Source: Gymnopilus junonius (taxonomy: Eukaryota > Basidiomycota > Agaricomycetes > Agaricales > Galerinaceae). Taken from it: DNA of 64,000 nt. The translations under genes and the position numbers were made by a program. The notes beneath the pieces are model-generated. The model ran no database searches and was not told where the DNA came from. It saw only the letters and a list, made by a program, of their open reading frames with translations. Below are positions 23,818 to 34,834 of this stretch, piece after piece (positions within the stretch are counted from its first letter, which is position 1; each line of letters opens with the position of its first letter). The DNA lies in the NCBI GenBank assembly GCA_015501075.1, contig JADNYJ010000069.1, positions 1 through 64,000 of the forward strand, read 5' to 3'.

Positions 23818-25357
23818 ACTGAAGCGTCTTAAAAGTCAGAAATGACTAGAAATGTTCCAACACGAGAAAGCTCTCTCTCCCTTTCGCAAAGAAATTGCAT
23901 CTTTAGACGAGCAAGTCGAGAAAGCCCGTGAAGTTATCGGTTGTGCCTCCTCACTTTTTTCGCTTATCCGGACCCTTCCTTCTGAGATCATGCATCGATC
24001 ATGGTTGAAATATTCGGAATTCCTCGCATGTATGGACAAGTCGGCTGGTCGTGAAACTGAGACTCCCTTCTTCTTTGTAATGTTTGTTCAGGATGGCGGA
24101 CAATCGCAAGGTCAATACCAGCTCTATGGTAAGAGCTAACTGTGGAAAACCCCGAAGAGCTTGGAGTCCTTGGGCTCATTTGCTTCTCAATGGTTCCCTC
24201 TAACTGGAAAGTCCCCTCCTTCGCTCACCCTTACCCAAGATCTCTCTACACCACCTGAAAAGTTTTTTGACTCTTCTGTTAAACAGAATCAGCACCATGG
24301 GTCTGGGAACGGGTTGAGGATTTAAAACTCAGAGGTGCTTTTTGCTGTCGGGCGTCAATGCTACTAGACGTCCTGGACGGCCTCCTCTGAGTCCTCTCAG
24401 CCGTCAAATCATTATTTATAGGTGTTTATGATGAAGAGGGGTCAACTGCGCCCTACATTTCCCAGAAATTTCTGTTTAGCCATTTGAGACGTTTCAGGCT
24501 CAGCATCAAGCCTCTTTGGCTCAGCGAGGAAGACGTAACAATTGGGAATGTGGCTAATTTACACCTGCCGTGGGCCCAGCTGACTCATTTGCTAATGGCG
24601 GAAGTGATACTTCTTCCCTCCGCATGGCGCGAGATAATTTGTAATTGCCAAAACATTGTGCATGGCTCGTTTATGCTCACCGGAGACCAATGGTCAGAGG
24701 AACCAGCGGATCCAGTCTCGTTCACATCCCTTCATTCACTAGAAAGAAGCTTGAAAAGTGGTCGATTTTAAAACAATTTCGCTTCCCAGCATTGCGTTAC
24801 CTCAGTATGGGCACCATTGATGGCCTGAGCACCTGGAGTCCGGCTACGCTCATGAATTTTGAAGCACGTCACCTGGAGTCACTCGTTTTGTTTAGCATTA
24901 GAGTCCAGCCATACGACTTGCAAAACTTTCTTCGCAACACTCCCAGTCTTCAATCTCTGCTGTTGCATTTACCCCTAGATTACAATCTACTTTTGAAAGA
25001 GCTTGCGGGTGTCAATGGGGAAGCGCGTTGGGAACTGAATGAAGGTCCCCCCTACATCTTTATTCCAAATTTGAAAAAGATTTCACTCTATTCTTGGCGG
25101 TCGCTCAGTAAACAATTTTACGTCAACCAAAAGGCGCTCGTGGATGCGATCCAAACGCGTTGGTCGCCAAGGAATGACCGTGCCACAGCACCAGCTCGGA
25201 AGTGCCTTGAGTATGTTTATATTGGGGTGGGACAGAAGATGTCACTAGACGATGAGAACACAAAAACTGTTTTGCGTCGGGAGAGAAGAAAGGTCTAATC
25301 TTGCGCCTTGTGGCATCTCCAAAGGGTTACAGCCTCGAATCTAAAATTAATTGGTAA
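23818..25357 (+). pseudogene. Decayed tandem copy of the upstream F-box/LRR gene
   Basis: The fragments align in order with the intact neighbour: ACASSL-like GCASSLFSLIRTLPSEIM near 23940, HLPWAQLTHLLMAEVILLPS near 24570, LKQFRFPALRYLSMGTIDGL near 24780, and a C-terminal SPKGYSLESKINW ending at 25357. Frames are interrupted several times (a stop in the coiled coil near 23845, frame changes near 24000, 24760 and 25285). The last ends one frame at 25298, whereas a one-base shift continues to the same C-terminus as the intact gene. This looks like tandem duplication followed by decay. Confidence 0.72.
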
Positions 25358-25585
25358 AAAATAACTTGATCAGTGTCGTATTTCTTATGGGCCATTCATC
25401 GTGTTGAATTGAGTTATTAATTACAACAAATGTAGCAATACAGGAACAATACACGATAGATAATTAGTACACAATGATAAGTCCGTACAATTACATTACG
25501 CAGCAAAGAATAGAATCGTAAGAGGTATAAAGAGTCGCGAAGGGTATTGAACGTGAGGCAATGAAGCCGCCCAGCAGATAAATCG

Positions 25586-26712
25586 TCACCAAGATTGACC
25601 AGTACCATTCATCAACTCAGATGGGACGATGCAGTCCGTATTCAAGTAGTCTTCAAGACTGAAGCTAGCTTGAGAAGAAGCGCCGCTAGGGTCGGACCCA
25701 TAGGAGTCCAAGATGTTCGTGTACAGAACGTCGTTGAATTCCTGCCCCTGCTTAACGTTGTGGTTGCCGAGCATTGCAGAGCGTGCGTCGGTGTAAGCTG
25801 CTTGAATGGACGACGCATTATGGCCTGTCAAGGTGGGGTCGATGTTCCCAAGATCCGGTGGAATTACGAGCGGAGACACAGGTGAGTTGTAATAGTCGTG
25901 CTGCTGCGACGGGCCAGGTAGGGTATGAATCTGGCGACCGATGTGAGTTAACGATATAGGATATGAGACGGAAAGAAAACTCACAGGAGGGTAGTAGTTG
26001 TTATTCTGTGGCATTGGTGCGCCCGGCACCTGGAGCGTCTTGTAGCGTCTATACCTCTCAGCCACCTCGGGAGGGACAAATATCGGAACCAAGGTCTGCG
26101 ACTGAGAATAGGGGAATTCGACAACAGGGCACTATGTGAGTACGGCGTTCCGACAAAGGAAGAAGGATGGGAAGCGGGAGAGTTGTAGTCAGTGACACTG
26201 CTACCGTCGCTCAAGCCAGGAAGCGAATCAAAAGAACCGGACGGGGTCGACAGAGGAGTTTTCGATAAGCTCTTCCTGATAACAGGTGGACGAGAAGACT
26301 TGGCGAGAGGTCTTGAACGAGGAGGCTTTGGGAGAGCCCGTGAAGTAGGAGACTTGAGGACAGTCGCCTTCGCGGAGGGACTGCTGGAAGGTTTGAGTTT
26401 TCGAGGCACTGCCTCACTTTTCTTCGCTTTAGGCTTCTTCTTCTTCGGTTGATAAACATAATATGGGTATAATTGTTCATGCAATTCTTTCGCTTGTTTG
26501 GAATAATCCTCCCAGACCTGTTTTTCTGCTTCGTCCAGTTCTTTCCACATCTTTCCGATGATTTCGGAATTACGGGACGCTTGTTGACCTGCAAATCTTT
26601 CTGGATTACGGTCGACAGTCACATGTCTGTAGAGCATGAAGCAATTCAGGGGGCGAGGCGGTTCGCCGTCCTTTTTTAGTTTCGAGACTAGTTGTTGGAT
26701 GAGCGCTTGCAT
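25586..26712 (-). CDS. HMG-box transcription factor (MATA-HMG/Sox-like type)
   Basis: This is a sequence-specific DNA-binding protein. The start is ATG 26710-26712 (MQALIQQLVSKLKKDGEPPR). A single HMG box occupies residues ~20-90, with RPLNCFMLYRHVTVDRNPER, IIGKMWKELDEAEKQVWEDY and KELHEQLYPYYVYQPKKKKP. A long Ser/Pro-rich basic region follows, then FVPPEVAERYRRYKTLQ and an acidic/Gln-rich tail to the TGA at 25586-25588. Two introns are inferred: one near 26128-26192 (weak GTCACT donor) and one at ~25925-25983. If the first is not real, a one-base frameshift would truncate the protein. HMG proteins of this type act in mating and development in fungi; the role here is inferred. Confidence 0.75.
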
Positions 26713-27242
26713 AATGGGATAGGAAGGTGTGGTATAAGCCAGATATGTTGGGTATGGGTATGGGTATGGGCCGGAAGGGAGAGAATAGTAGACAATATGT
26801 GGATGTGGGTTCAATGGGAGAATAATGAGCGGCACTTTGGCGCTCTTTTATGGTGTTAATGGATGGCCCAGCGCGTAGCCCTTGGAAGCCGCCGGTGGGT
26901 GAGGCCACTCGCTTTTTCATTGTCAAGGCCAATGCGGAATTTCCATAAAAGAATAGGGCCGTATCCAAGGCCATGTCCTCATTGTCTAAGGCCAGTAGAA
27001 TCAGTTTTTGTTTGGGAAGAGTCACATGATGGGATAACTCAGCCCGCTTGGAACAATAAATTGGAAATTCCTAAAAAGGAAGGAAATTCTTCTGTAAAGA
27101 CTCTCAAGAGTGCGTCATCTCCGAGTGGGTGGGGTAGTCAGCAGATTTGATTATGCTTCGTCGGTGCATATGATATTACATGTGAGTGTGAGAGAAGCAG
27201 TAACCGAGGCCGCAAGTTGAAGCAAAAAAAGAAATAAGAAGG
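26713..27242. other. Region between HMG-box and homeodomain genes
   Basis: It contains the HMG gene's promoter. An in-frame extension upstream of the HMG start carries a GGGTATGGGTATGGGTATGGG tandem (26749-26769) that would encode Pro-Tyr repeats, but no ATG opens it. Confidence 0.4.
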
Positions 27243-28423
27243 CTAAGCGCTGTTCGCAGCAGCGTCCAGACTAGGAAAGCAGTACGAGCATTGGCCGAGG
27301 AAAGAACCGTCAAAGAAAATACGGAATCCATCGATGCACCAGGGTGCGAATCCCGCTGCGAATGCCGAAACAAAGTCTCCGTGCTTTTGGGCGTCCTCGG
27401 AATTTCCAATTTTGAGCAGGGGGGTATATGCGCAAGAACTGACAGGCAGACCACACTCTCGAGTAGGCAAGAATTCGGCAGGGTAATACGGCTCGAGAAA
27501 AGCAAATGACGCCCATAAGGCTTCTGCTCGAAGAATGAGCAACTAAACGTCAAGGTGAAGTCATAGATACCTCTATCAGAAGAGCGTTCAGTATATGCAG
27601 TGAAAGTAGGCGGTCCATCAAGGGTCAAGCCAGAGTTGTCGATGAATTGAGATGAAGTTTTCCGTCGACTGGCGAGGATACACGGGAAGGCACCTGGGAC
27701 GGAACAGGCGGGAACTCGGAGGAAGTGAACTATTTCTCCGCAATGTGAGATCGTCTGGGGACCACATGATAGAATCGGTGAGGAACATTTCGTTTTTTGA
27801 GGGGGAAGATGAGTATATGCGTCTTTCGAGACAAATTTCAGGACTGGCGAGGACGCCCGCTCATCAAAAGCTGTAAGAGAAGAACGTAGGAATCGACACC
27901 AGAACAGGAAAATCTTTAATTGTTTCAGATACTGCCCCACTTTCATCTCCCGCAGGTGATCATCGCCAGTAGAATCGGACCCTAGCAAAGCAGGAGCAAC
28001 AGCGGCTCTTCCTTGACGATGGGTATCTCTGGAGGAGTTCCGACATCCAGCTCGTAAGTGTCCTTCGGAATGACGATCTTGGACTTCGCAGCGACCTTCC
28101 TCCGCCTGTACCACCAACTATGCACATTCGTTGGATTCAAGTTGCGCGCCAGAGCCCATGCGCGACGAGACTTCGAGGAAGGTATACGAGGGTCATTAGG
28201 CCATATGTGATTGAGCTCGTCGAAGTGCACAAGGTGAATTAGCTGGAACTGAGGCTCGGAGCTGCCAGTCTAAGTGCAGAGAATGCGTTAAGAGGAATAA
28301 GCGGCTACTTTTCCCGAACGTTACCAGTTCGGTTTCGGTATCTTCAGTTTTTAATGCTGCGACAGGAGGCTCTAATGGTTTTAAGGCTGGTTTCCGGGGC
28401 TTCTTGGCTTTAACTTTGGGCAT
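27243..28423 (-). CDS. Homeodomain transcription factor, gene model uncertain
   Basis: Exon 1 starts at ATG 28421-28423 (MPKVKAKKPRKPALKPLEPP). After an intron (28270-28326) comes a homeodomain-like segment, FDELNHIWPNDPRIPSSKSR then RAWALARNLNPTNVHSWW followed by YRRRKVAAKSK. Helix 3 has WWYRRR where classical homeodomains have WFxNRR. Downstream coding character hops between frames (near 28000, 27890 and 27545). The best C-terminus is the frame ending at TAG 27243-27245, with FEPYYPAEFLPTRE-like sequence and FVSAFAAGFAPWCIDGFRIF. Some hops may be introns and others single-base indels. It lies next to the HMG-box gene on the same strand. Confidence 0.65.
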
Positions 28424-28831
28424 AATGCACAAGTAACGAAGCACAGTGTTGGTGAGGAATGAAATGTTGGCGGGTTGACGACGATGGGAAAAATAATGGT
28501 TACCCACGTGATTCTCGACTAGGATGGAAACAATTTCCGAATCTGGGAGTCAGGACGTCTGTAGCAAAGGATGTAGAACCTGCTGGGGTCGAGAGAGCTG
28601 TTATTTAGTTCGTTTCTAAGTCAAAGAGATAAGGACTGGTTCGAATGATTTTACGACATCCGCTTCCCTTATGGTAATAAATCCAAATTTCGTCATATTG
28701 CCGTTGACGCTTTAAGTTGTTGCGTCAAGCTTCAAGGATTGATGAAAGTTCAATGTCAGCTCATGGAACTACTTCAAGAAATCATTACAAAATAAAATCA
28801 CGATCGGTATCTATATATTCTATAAATTAAT
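28424..28831. other. Intergenic
   Basis: This is the 5' flank of the homeodomain gene and AT-rich 3' flank of the next minus-strand gene. No gene was seen. Confidence 0.4.
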
Positions 28832-29749
28832 CTAAAAAATTAACCCATGTGCAGCAGGAGCTGCGCATTTCAACCAATCCCTTCGTAGATCCTCCAAACA
28901 TGTACCCGCCTTGCTTCTTTCCAATACCGACAACTGGACACCATGAGTGTCCTGGAACCCTACTGTCAACACACCCATCGTCATCATCATAGCCTGATCC
29001 TTCAAAGTCACAATAGCACCGCAACCACTGGGTTCCGGTCCAGCCTGGAGAGCAAGACGACGAAGCCTGGAAGGCAGTCGTGTAGGTATCATGCTATCAC
29101 TATTTGCCGTCGGATCCCTCAACGCCTCTGTCAGCTCAAGAATAAAACTAGCCGCAGCGCCCAATCCCGACACCTTCAAATCCGTCAACGCCGGGCAAGC
29201 TTCTTCGAGGCCGGATACTTGAAATAGCCCTTGTGGGTTCCGATTTCCATCCAGATGGAGGCGTGCCAAAGAAGGGAAGTTCCCAGGGATAGATGGGAAT
29301 GGGTAAAAGCCCGATATAGCGAGGGTATGTAAATGAGGGAATGACACCCGAAATATGCGACCAATCAAAGAGGTGCTGGAAAAGGGAGACGCGGCAAAGA
29401 ACGAGAATGTCTGGAGAGTAGGCGCGGATAAAATTACGAGGCGCATAATGGTGTTACATTCCGTTAACGTCAGACGAAATTGTGAGGCGGCGGTCGATGA
29501 TTTGGAATGAGGCAAGTCCGAGAGGAATAGGTGGTGTACCTGACGTAGATGCGATGGTGTATGTCCTAGGCGATCTAGAAGTGCTATAATTTGCCGAAGG
29601 CCAACCGCAGACACGGTGTGGTAGAGGTACGGTCTCGCCACATCATGAAAGTATTTCGATACCTGATTGACTGCTCGAATGGTGTCGCCTTCATCTATAC
29701 ACACGGCTTGGCATATGTAGGCGTGCAATTCCGGAGGCAAGGTGTCCAT
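28832..29749 (-). CDS. F-box-like/LRR protein, single exon
   Basis: An open frame of 305 codons starts at an ATG (29747-29749), MDTLPPELHAYICQAVCIDE, an F-box-type opening (LPPEL..I). Then comes NQVSKYFHDVARPYLYHTV, the usual F-box second half. Irregular Leu-rich repeats follow, for example FPHLHTLAISGFYPFPSIPG and FPSLARLHLDGN. The TAA is at 28832-28834. There is no intron and no damage. It is not a close copy of the F-box pair at 21.7-25.4 kb. The substrate is unknown. Confidence 0.72.
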   Translation of the reverse strand: MDTLPPELHAYICQAVCIDEGDTIRAVNQVSKYFHDVARPYLYHTVSAVGLRQIIALLDRLGHTPSHLRQVHHLFLSDLPHSKSSTAASQFRLTLTECNTIMRLVILSAPTLQTFSFFAASPFSSTSLIGRIFRVSFPHLHTLAISGFYPFPSIPGNFPSLARLHLDGNRNPQGLFQVSGLEEACPALTDLKVSGLGAAASFILELTEALRDPTANSDSMIPTRLPSRLRRLALQAGPEPSGCGAIVTLKDQAMMMTMGVLTVGFQDTHGVQLSVLERSKAGTCLEDLRRDWLKCAAPAAHGLIF

Positions 29750-30563
29750 TTATAATTTCAGCTGCGGTTTTGAAATATGGAGGAAAGGTATGGAACGTCA
29801 AGCAAGGGCGGTGGTCGTCGAGGAAGACGATGGTCTGGATATTTTTCGTCATTGGAATGCTTGCTGAGTATTTTTCGTATGGTGTTCAGATGGCGACATC
29901 TGTCGCGATATTGGTCGCACGTGACAGACGCGCCTGCGCTAGTCTTTCAATAGGGGCGGAAAAAGGGTGTGTGGGGCGCAACTCCCTGTGAGATAGCTTC
30001 GTCAGAATATTGCATATAAATAGAGCCGAAGGAAGAGTGCTTGATATCACCTTTGTGGCTCCTGATTTAATATCGTTATAACCTAGTTCGAGCTTCAAGT
30101 TCTCGACGTGCCAACATGGTAGTGTAGCGGCTGTTAGTGACAATTTCTGATGACGCTCTGTAGTGAAGCTCCATGTTTTTTGCTAAGAGCGCTAGGGTTT
30201 AGAAGATATGTCTAGATCGGCTATAAAAGAATGTGTTCGGAGAAAACAAACATACCGAGGACCTGCAGAGACGACGTTCACCCACAGATATCAAATGACT
30301 CGAAATTTTCACGAAGTACCACAGTAAACCTGCTTAACGAAGTGCAAGGTATGTTAGTGAACCAGGTCAATGACTTCAAGAGTGGCAGATCATGGATGTA
30401 CGACAAATGTGCGCCAGTTCAGTGCTAGCCGGAGCAGTCCATTAAGCACAACAAACTCCGGATATAACAATGCCAAACAAAATTCAAAGTTCTGCGCCTG
30501 TCCCGTATTTTGTACCTTCACCACCGTGCTCTTCGACGTCGGCGACCATAACAACGACGAACG
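29750..30563. other. Intergenic between F-box gene and LSM6
   Basis: Short frames on both strands (for example 29770-29991 on +, 29886-30143 on -) show no recognisable domain. The region serves as a divergent promoter for the two flanking genes. Confidence 0.4.
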
Positions 30564-30967
30564 ATGGATGACAGTCCTCGACCTCCCTCTGACCAATCGC
30601 CGCCCCCGCCTCCTCCACCAGCTCAGTCCCTTACAGGCTCACCGACAGATTTCTCAAGGGAATTGTTGGCAAAAGAGTGATTGTGCGATTAACTTCGGGG
30701 GTGGACTACAGAGGTAGCGCATGTGTGTTGGGCGTCTTTTGGATGATGCTGATAGACGCGTGGTATAGGAGTACTATCGTGCCTTGATGGTTTCATGAAT
30801 ATCGCGCTGGAACAACTGAGGAGCATGTGAACGGGATTGTCACGAACCGTTACGGGGACGCGTTCATCAGAGGAAATAATGGTCTGCAAATGTTTCCCTC
30901 TGGATCCTCAATTGCTCACTCTTGTGTTATTACAGTACTTTATATCTCGGCCGCAGAGCCAATGTAG
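30564..30967 (+). CDS. LSM6: LSm6, U6 snRNA-associated Sm-like protein, two frameshifts as read
   Basis: LSm6 is part of the LSm2-8 ring on U6 snRNA and the LSm1-7 ring in mRNA decay. Exon 1 (ATG 30564) has a Pro-rich leader, then GSPTD and, one frame over, FLKGIVGKRVIVRLTSGVDY (Sm1 motif). Intron 1 is ~30715-30769. Exon 2 reads VLSCLDGFMNIALEQ and, one frame over, EEHVNGIVTNRYGDAFIRGN (Sm2). Intron 2 runs to 30935, and exon 3 is VLYISAAEPM, with stop 30965-30967. Two single bases are missing compared with a continuous frame: in the T/C run at ~30650-30653 and in the AA at ~30814. LSm6 is normally indispensable, so these are more likely assembly errors unless a second copy exists. Confidence 0.85.
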
Positions 30968-31645
30968 CTATCACAATACCACGCTTTCGACTTGATCAGT
31001 GCACCTGCTTGGTTCGGCCCTTCTCTTCAACCTCATGCCGCAGTAGAGTGTGCGCAGCTCCCTTCACGTGCTGTTTTCGCGTCGCGCATGGCAGACCCTG
31101 CAGGCGCGTCAGCACGGCTCCTATTTCTTAGGAATTACGCTCTAGATCGATTTTACTGGTTCAAGTTTTATTTCTATATTTGAAAGATTGCTGTAGCGAT
31201 GGTGAGCTCAGGAGATTTACGATTCGAAATTATGAATCCCCTTCTCAACTCCGCTACTGTGTCAATCTCCCTCTCTTTTTCCATCCCATGCTTGAAACAT
31301 CGTGATGTATAGATTCATCATGATCAGTAGGATGGTTTAGCACGCATCAACAACCATTTCTATGATCTCATGATTCATGATCTTCGTTTTCATGTGGCTG
31401 TTATCAATCTCTGCATACATATGGTGCCATCTGATGGCTGAAAATTTACCAAGGAGTCGATGATCGACGAACTGGCTCAATTTATTATTTCCCCCTCTAG
31501 TGTATAAAAAGGCAAGCGTTCCGAATGATATGGCTCTCTAGAGCTGGTCTCCCCTTACATCGCGTCCCATAACATTATTCTGTCTCTGTGAGACGTCACC
31601 GCAGCTTTTACAACCCCCTATCACTGAAAGCCTTCCTGCATCATC
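30968..31645. other. Intergenic; promoter of the secreted-protein gene
   Basis: A clear TATA box (TGTATAAAAAGGC, 31501-31513) lies ~135 bp upstream of the next ATG. No gene was recognised in the rest; the frame at 30992-31183 has no domain. Confidence 0.45.
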
Positions 31646-32357
31646 ATGAAATTCTCTATCTGCTTAACTTTGCTCCCTTTCCTTGCATCTTTTTGTGTTA
31701 GTGCCGTTGCGGCTTACCCAGTGTATGGTAGCCAACGAGCAGAGTTGGTGGTGCGTGGCAAAGCCTCTCCGCAGATTAATTTCTATTGACGATTCTATGA
31801 AGGCCCGACAAGAGCTTGAAACTGCACTCCTGAGTTACCTAGAACGCCGAACAAATGAAGAGAAGGAGAAAAAACCCAGCTTGCTAAAGTCGATGTAAAC
31901 TTTCTTCCCTCGTCATCGTTTTCACGATCTGTGCACTCATCTCGCAACCTATAGCCTTCATCCTCCCAAATTGACTGAAGAAGAGAAAGCTGCCAAGGCG
32001 AGGTTCAATGAAGGACGCAAGCTCAACATCAAAGCCGGGAAGGAGATCGCCAAGGAAGCGAAGAAAGAGGGGCGCAAAGGCGTCGACGTGACCTTCGTTG
32101 GCCCAAATCACGCAGAACACATAAAGAATGCCAACAAACTCGCGCAAAAAAACTGGAAGAGCACCAAGAATTTCCAGCAATATACTCATGCGGAAGTTGC
32201 GTTAGTGTTCATAAATCAAAAAATTTCGTTTTTATTCTGGATTAATGATTTCTTTATCAGAGCTTCGAAACTAAAGAGTGGCAGGACTAACTACTCTATA
32301 CGTTACCATAAGAATGATGGAAATGTGGGGGCTTATACCAATGCTATCGTCGATTAG
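31646..32357 (+). CDS. Small secreted Lys-rich protein, unknown function
   Basis: The start is ATG 31646-31648 with a classical signal peptide (MKFSICLTLLPFLASFCVSA then VAAYPV). Four exons splice cleanly: introns 31723-31774 (52 nt), 31896-31955 (60 nt) and ~32200-32260. The mature protein of about 150 residues is highly charged: ARQELETALLSYLERRTNEE, LTEEEKAAKARFNEGRKLN, KEIAKEAKKEGRKGVDVTFV, and a C-terminus NYSIRYHKNDGNVGAYTNAI. Cysteines are essentially absent after the signal peptide, unlike many fungal effectors. A TATA box precedes it. No family was recognised. The protein at 41.9-42.7 kb has a similar overall style but no clear homology. Confidence 0.7.
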
Positions 32358-33532
32358 AGGGTGCATCAACTCGAGTTCTAGCAATTGGTATATATTTTCT
32401 GGCGATAATAAACGATATTCCTGCGGTCTGGACTTTCTCGAGGTGCTGACAATATACTTCCATTCCTTGGTCAGTTTCAGTCTTCTATCGCAGGTCCGAT
32501 TACAGTCGATCCGCAATAATTTCTGCTACTGTCTCCCTCTGAACTCATAGCAAGGAACCCTCGCAATGCACACGTTTCATAACATCGAGGACGCACGTTC
32601 ATCTTATAATTTCGAATCGTTGGTGGTCGCTTATGCTCTCGATCGATCAGGACAAAGTTCGCCTTCTCCACAAAATGTGGTTGAACCCTGAGACGGCGGC
32701 GCTGTTTCCAATTCGAGGGGGAAAATTAGCTGTGCATCGAAAGGCTGCTGCACGCTTCAGAGGTAAGTCGATCCCGAATCGGCACCGAAAATCCGGTTTA
32801 TCAAAGACTTATTAGCAAATACGGGGGCGTCATGTTCAATAGCCCCAGACCTGCGGCCGCTGAGCGCTCTGCCGACTCCCTTTTCTAATTCTTACCTTGG
32901 TCAAATCCTCCACCATCACCTACTGCATAGTCCATGTTTCACAAGCTCTTCAAATAAATGGTCATTAGGCTTACATCGACATCATAACTCAACCAAGTAC
33001 TCAGCATGAGCGCATTTAGCCTAGCCTCTCAACCCAGGGCAATCCTTCGTTAACGATCCACCTGTAAGTTGACGCACTGGCGATTAGATTCTTGTTAAAC
33101 TGTCTGCATGTCCAGAAACTCAATCTCGCTCTAACTGGGTATAACAGGGCGGAGGAGACAGCCTCGTCTCATTTCCTGCCGTCAGCAGCGAACAAGACAA
33201 TATTGAGTTTCACGTTTTCAAGCAAGCTTTCATTCTTCATGATGTTCCGGTGAGGCTCTGCTCTACGCATATGCATAGAGATACTGTCTAAAAATTCCAT
33301 GAAATTGGGTATATCATTGCAAATTAAACGACATTATGCAGGTATGAAAGTTCGAAAGGAGATGGCTAGGCGATAAGGGCAAATAATGTACATAATTTAA
33401 TTACAGAAAAAACTACTCAGCTCTATAGATCCGCGGAATATGTGCAACGGCGGTATGATGTAGGGGACGCGCATTGAATGGGTTTTGCTCGATGCCATTA
33501 ATCTTTTTTTCCAGTGTGACGGTCCTGAATGT
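32358..33532. other. Over 1 kb with no supported gene
   Basis: Scattered short frames lack domains. Splice-like signals near 33060-33150 on + do not join recognisable coding sequence. It may hold the 3' UTRs of the two flanking convergent genes. Confidence 0.4.
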
Positions 33533-34523
33533 TTAGGTGACAGTGGGCGTGTCAGGGCTGATGGGAATAGACATCTCGACGTCGGCAGACGTGGCGAATG
33601 CCTCATAGAGATAGATAACGCCAAACAATAGGAAGAGAATAGATCCTCCAAAGGTCACTGCAAAGTGCATCTCAGGGAACGAGAATCAACGCAGAACGAT
33701 GGCTCAGGCATACCGTGCTTAACAGATATTTTCGTGGACACGTATCGGCCACCGATGACCGCCAAAGCCGTGCAGCATGAGTGACCTAAAACGGTCCCAA
33801 GGGTAACAAGATAAACGTTCTATCAAGTCAAGTGAAGGTCAGAAAATTTGCTCTCTAGACGATAAGAGGCGAATGAAAACTCACATGCGCAGCTCCCAGA
33901 GCAATGGTAGCAATCTGGCTCCGGTCACCCCATTCGCCGAGGAAGGTGAGAACGAATGCTTGAACGAAAACGGGACCAAGGAAAAGACTGCAGAAGTTTC
34001 GTGCGCCTTCCGTCCAAGAAGTCTTTGAAACCGGACGGGAGACTGGAGACCGAGAGCCGGAGCCCGTCACACGACCTCCCTCTTCCATCTCCTCGAGTGG
34101 AATAACGTGCCCGTCGAGCGTGGCGCTGGGCAAACCTGTCCCGTCATGAACAGCATCGTCGTCTTCTATCTCCTCCTCAGCCTCGCGCATCTCTTCCTGA
34201 ATCTTGTCGCTGCCGTTCTTCATTTCCTTGGCCTCCAAGAACATCTTCCCGCCAAATATAAGGAAGAGCACAGACGCTGCGAACTGGGTCCAACTCCGTG
34301 GGATGAGAGTGGGTAACAGGTGGCCCATGGCTGCAGAGAGGAAGGACATAACGACGAGAGATCCAAAAGCCCCTGCAAAGACAATGAGCCGTGGATGTCT
34401 CATGGCAAGAATGGCCGCGATGAGGAAGGTTTTGTCGCCAATTTCTGAAAAAATTATCATGGCGAGAGCCTGCGCCAATGCCTCGACACTGCTCTCGACG
34501 CCCTCCGGGTTTGTGAGTGCCAT
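33533..34523 (-). CDS. GDT1: Gdt1/TMEM165-type cation transporter (UPF0016)
   Basis: This is a Golgi Ca2+/Mn2+ transporter family protein needed for Golgi ion supply and glycosylation in yeast. The start is ATG 34521-34523 (MALTNPEGVESSVEALAQAL). The first signature ALAMIIFSEIGDKTFLIAA carries the E-x-G-D-K-T motif. The cytosolic linker is acidic (EEMREAEEEIEDDDAVHDG). The second signature FLGEWGDRSQIATIALGA carries E-x-G-D-R-S. Two introns (33834-33889 and ~33660-33715) splice in frame to NVYLVTLGTVLGHSCCTALA and GGSILFLLFGVIYLYEAFAT, ending at TAA 33533-33535. The two motifs and six hydrophobic segments fit the family exactly. No damage was seen. Confidence 0.9.
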
Positions 34524-34829
34524 CGCTGAGAAATGAGAATATGAACATTATGCCATTAAAAATGTCGACGATTACTCGTACCTTTAGGAGATTTGAAGGC
34601 CTTAGAAAGGCCTATTGAGCAGGTCTGCGACAACCGTGGAGTTGGATCAACGTTTGACATGGCGGTGGAATTGTCGCATCACGTGACTACGGAGAAAACC
34701 GACGCGCAGTAGCGTTTAATTTCTAATCATGAAATAGAATCCAAGTCAGCGCGCACTCTTTCCTGCTCTCTCACCATCATTCTGACTGCCAGACGTTACG
34801 CAGCATCCTTGGTGTGTCATTGCTCATTT
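34524..34829. other. GDT1 5' flank up to the Copia insertion
   Basis: About 300 bp of upstream sequence includes CATCACGTGAC near 34677. Before the retrotransposon inserted at 34834, this DNA was also the upstream region of the small ORF now at 40934. Confidence 0.5.
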
Positions 34830-34834
34830 CTTCC
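34830..34834. repeat. 5-bp target-site duplication of the Copia element
   Basis: CTTCC precedes the left LTR and is repeated at 40912-40916 after the right LTR. Confidence 0.85.

Noticed and set aside
27176..28117. 313-codon minus frame as a separate gene
   Set aside because: It overlaps the homeodomain gene in another frame and has low-complexity composition; only parts may be exons of that gene.
32850..32895. tRNA-like GC-rich stretch
   Set aside because: A D-arm-like word is present on the minus strand, but no B-box (GGTTCGANTCC) at the right distance and no acceptor-stem pairing.
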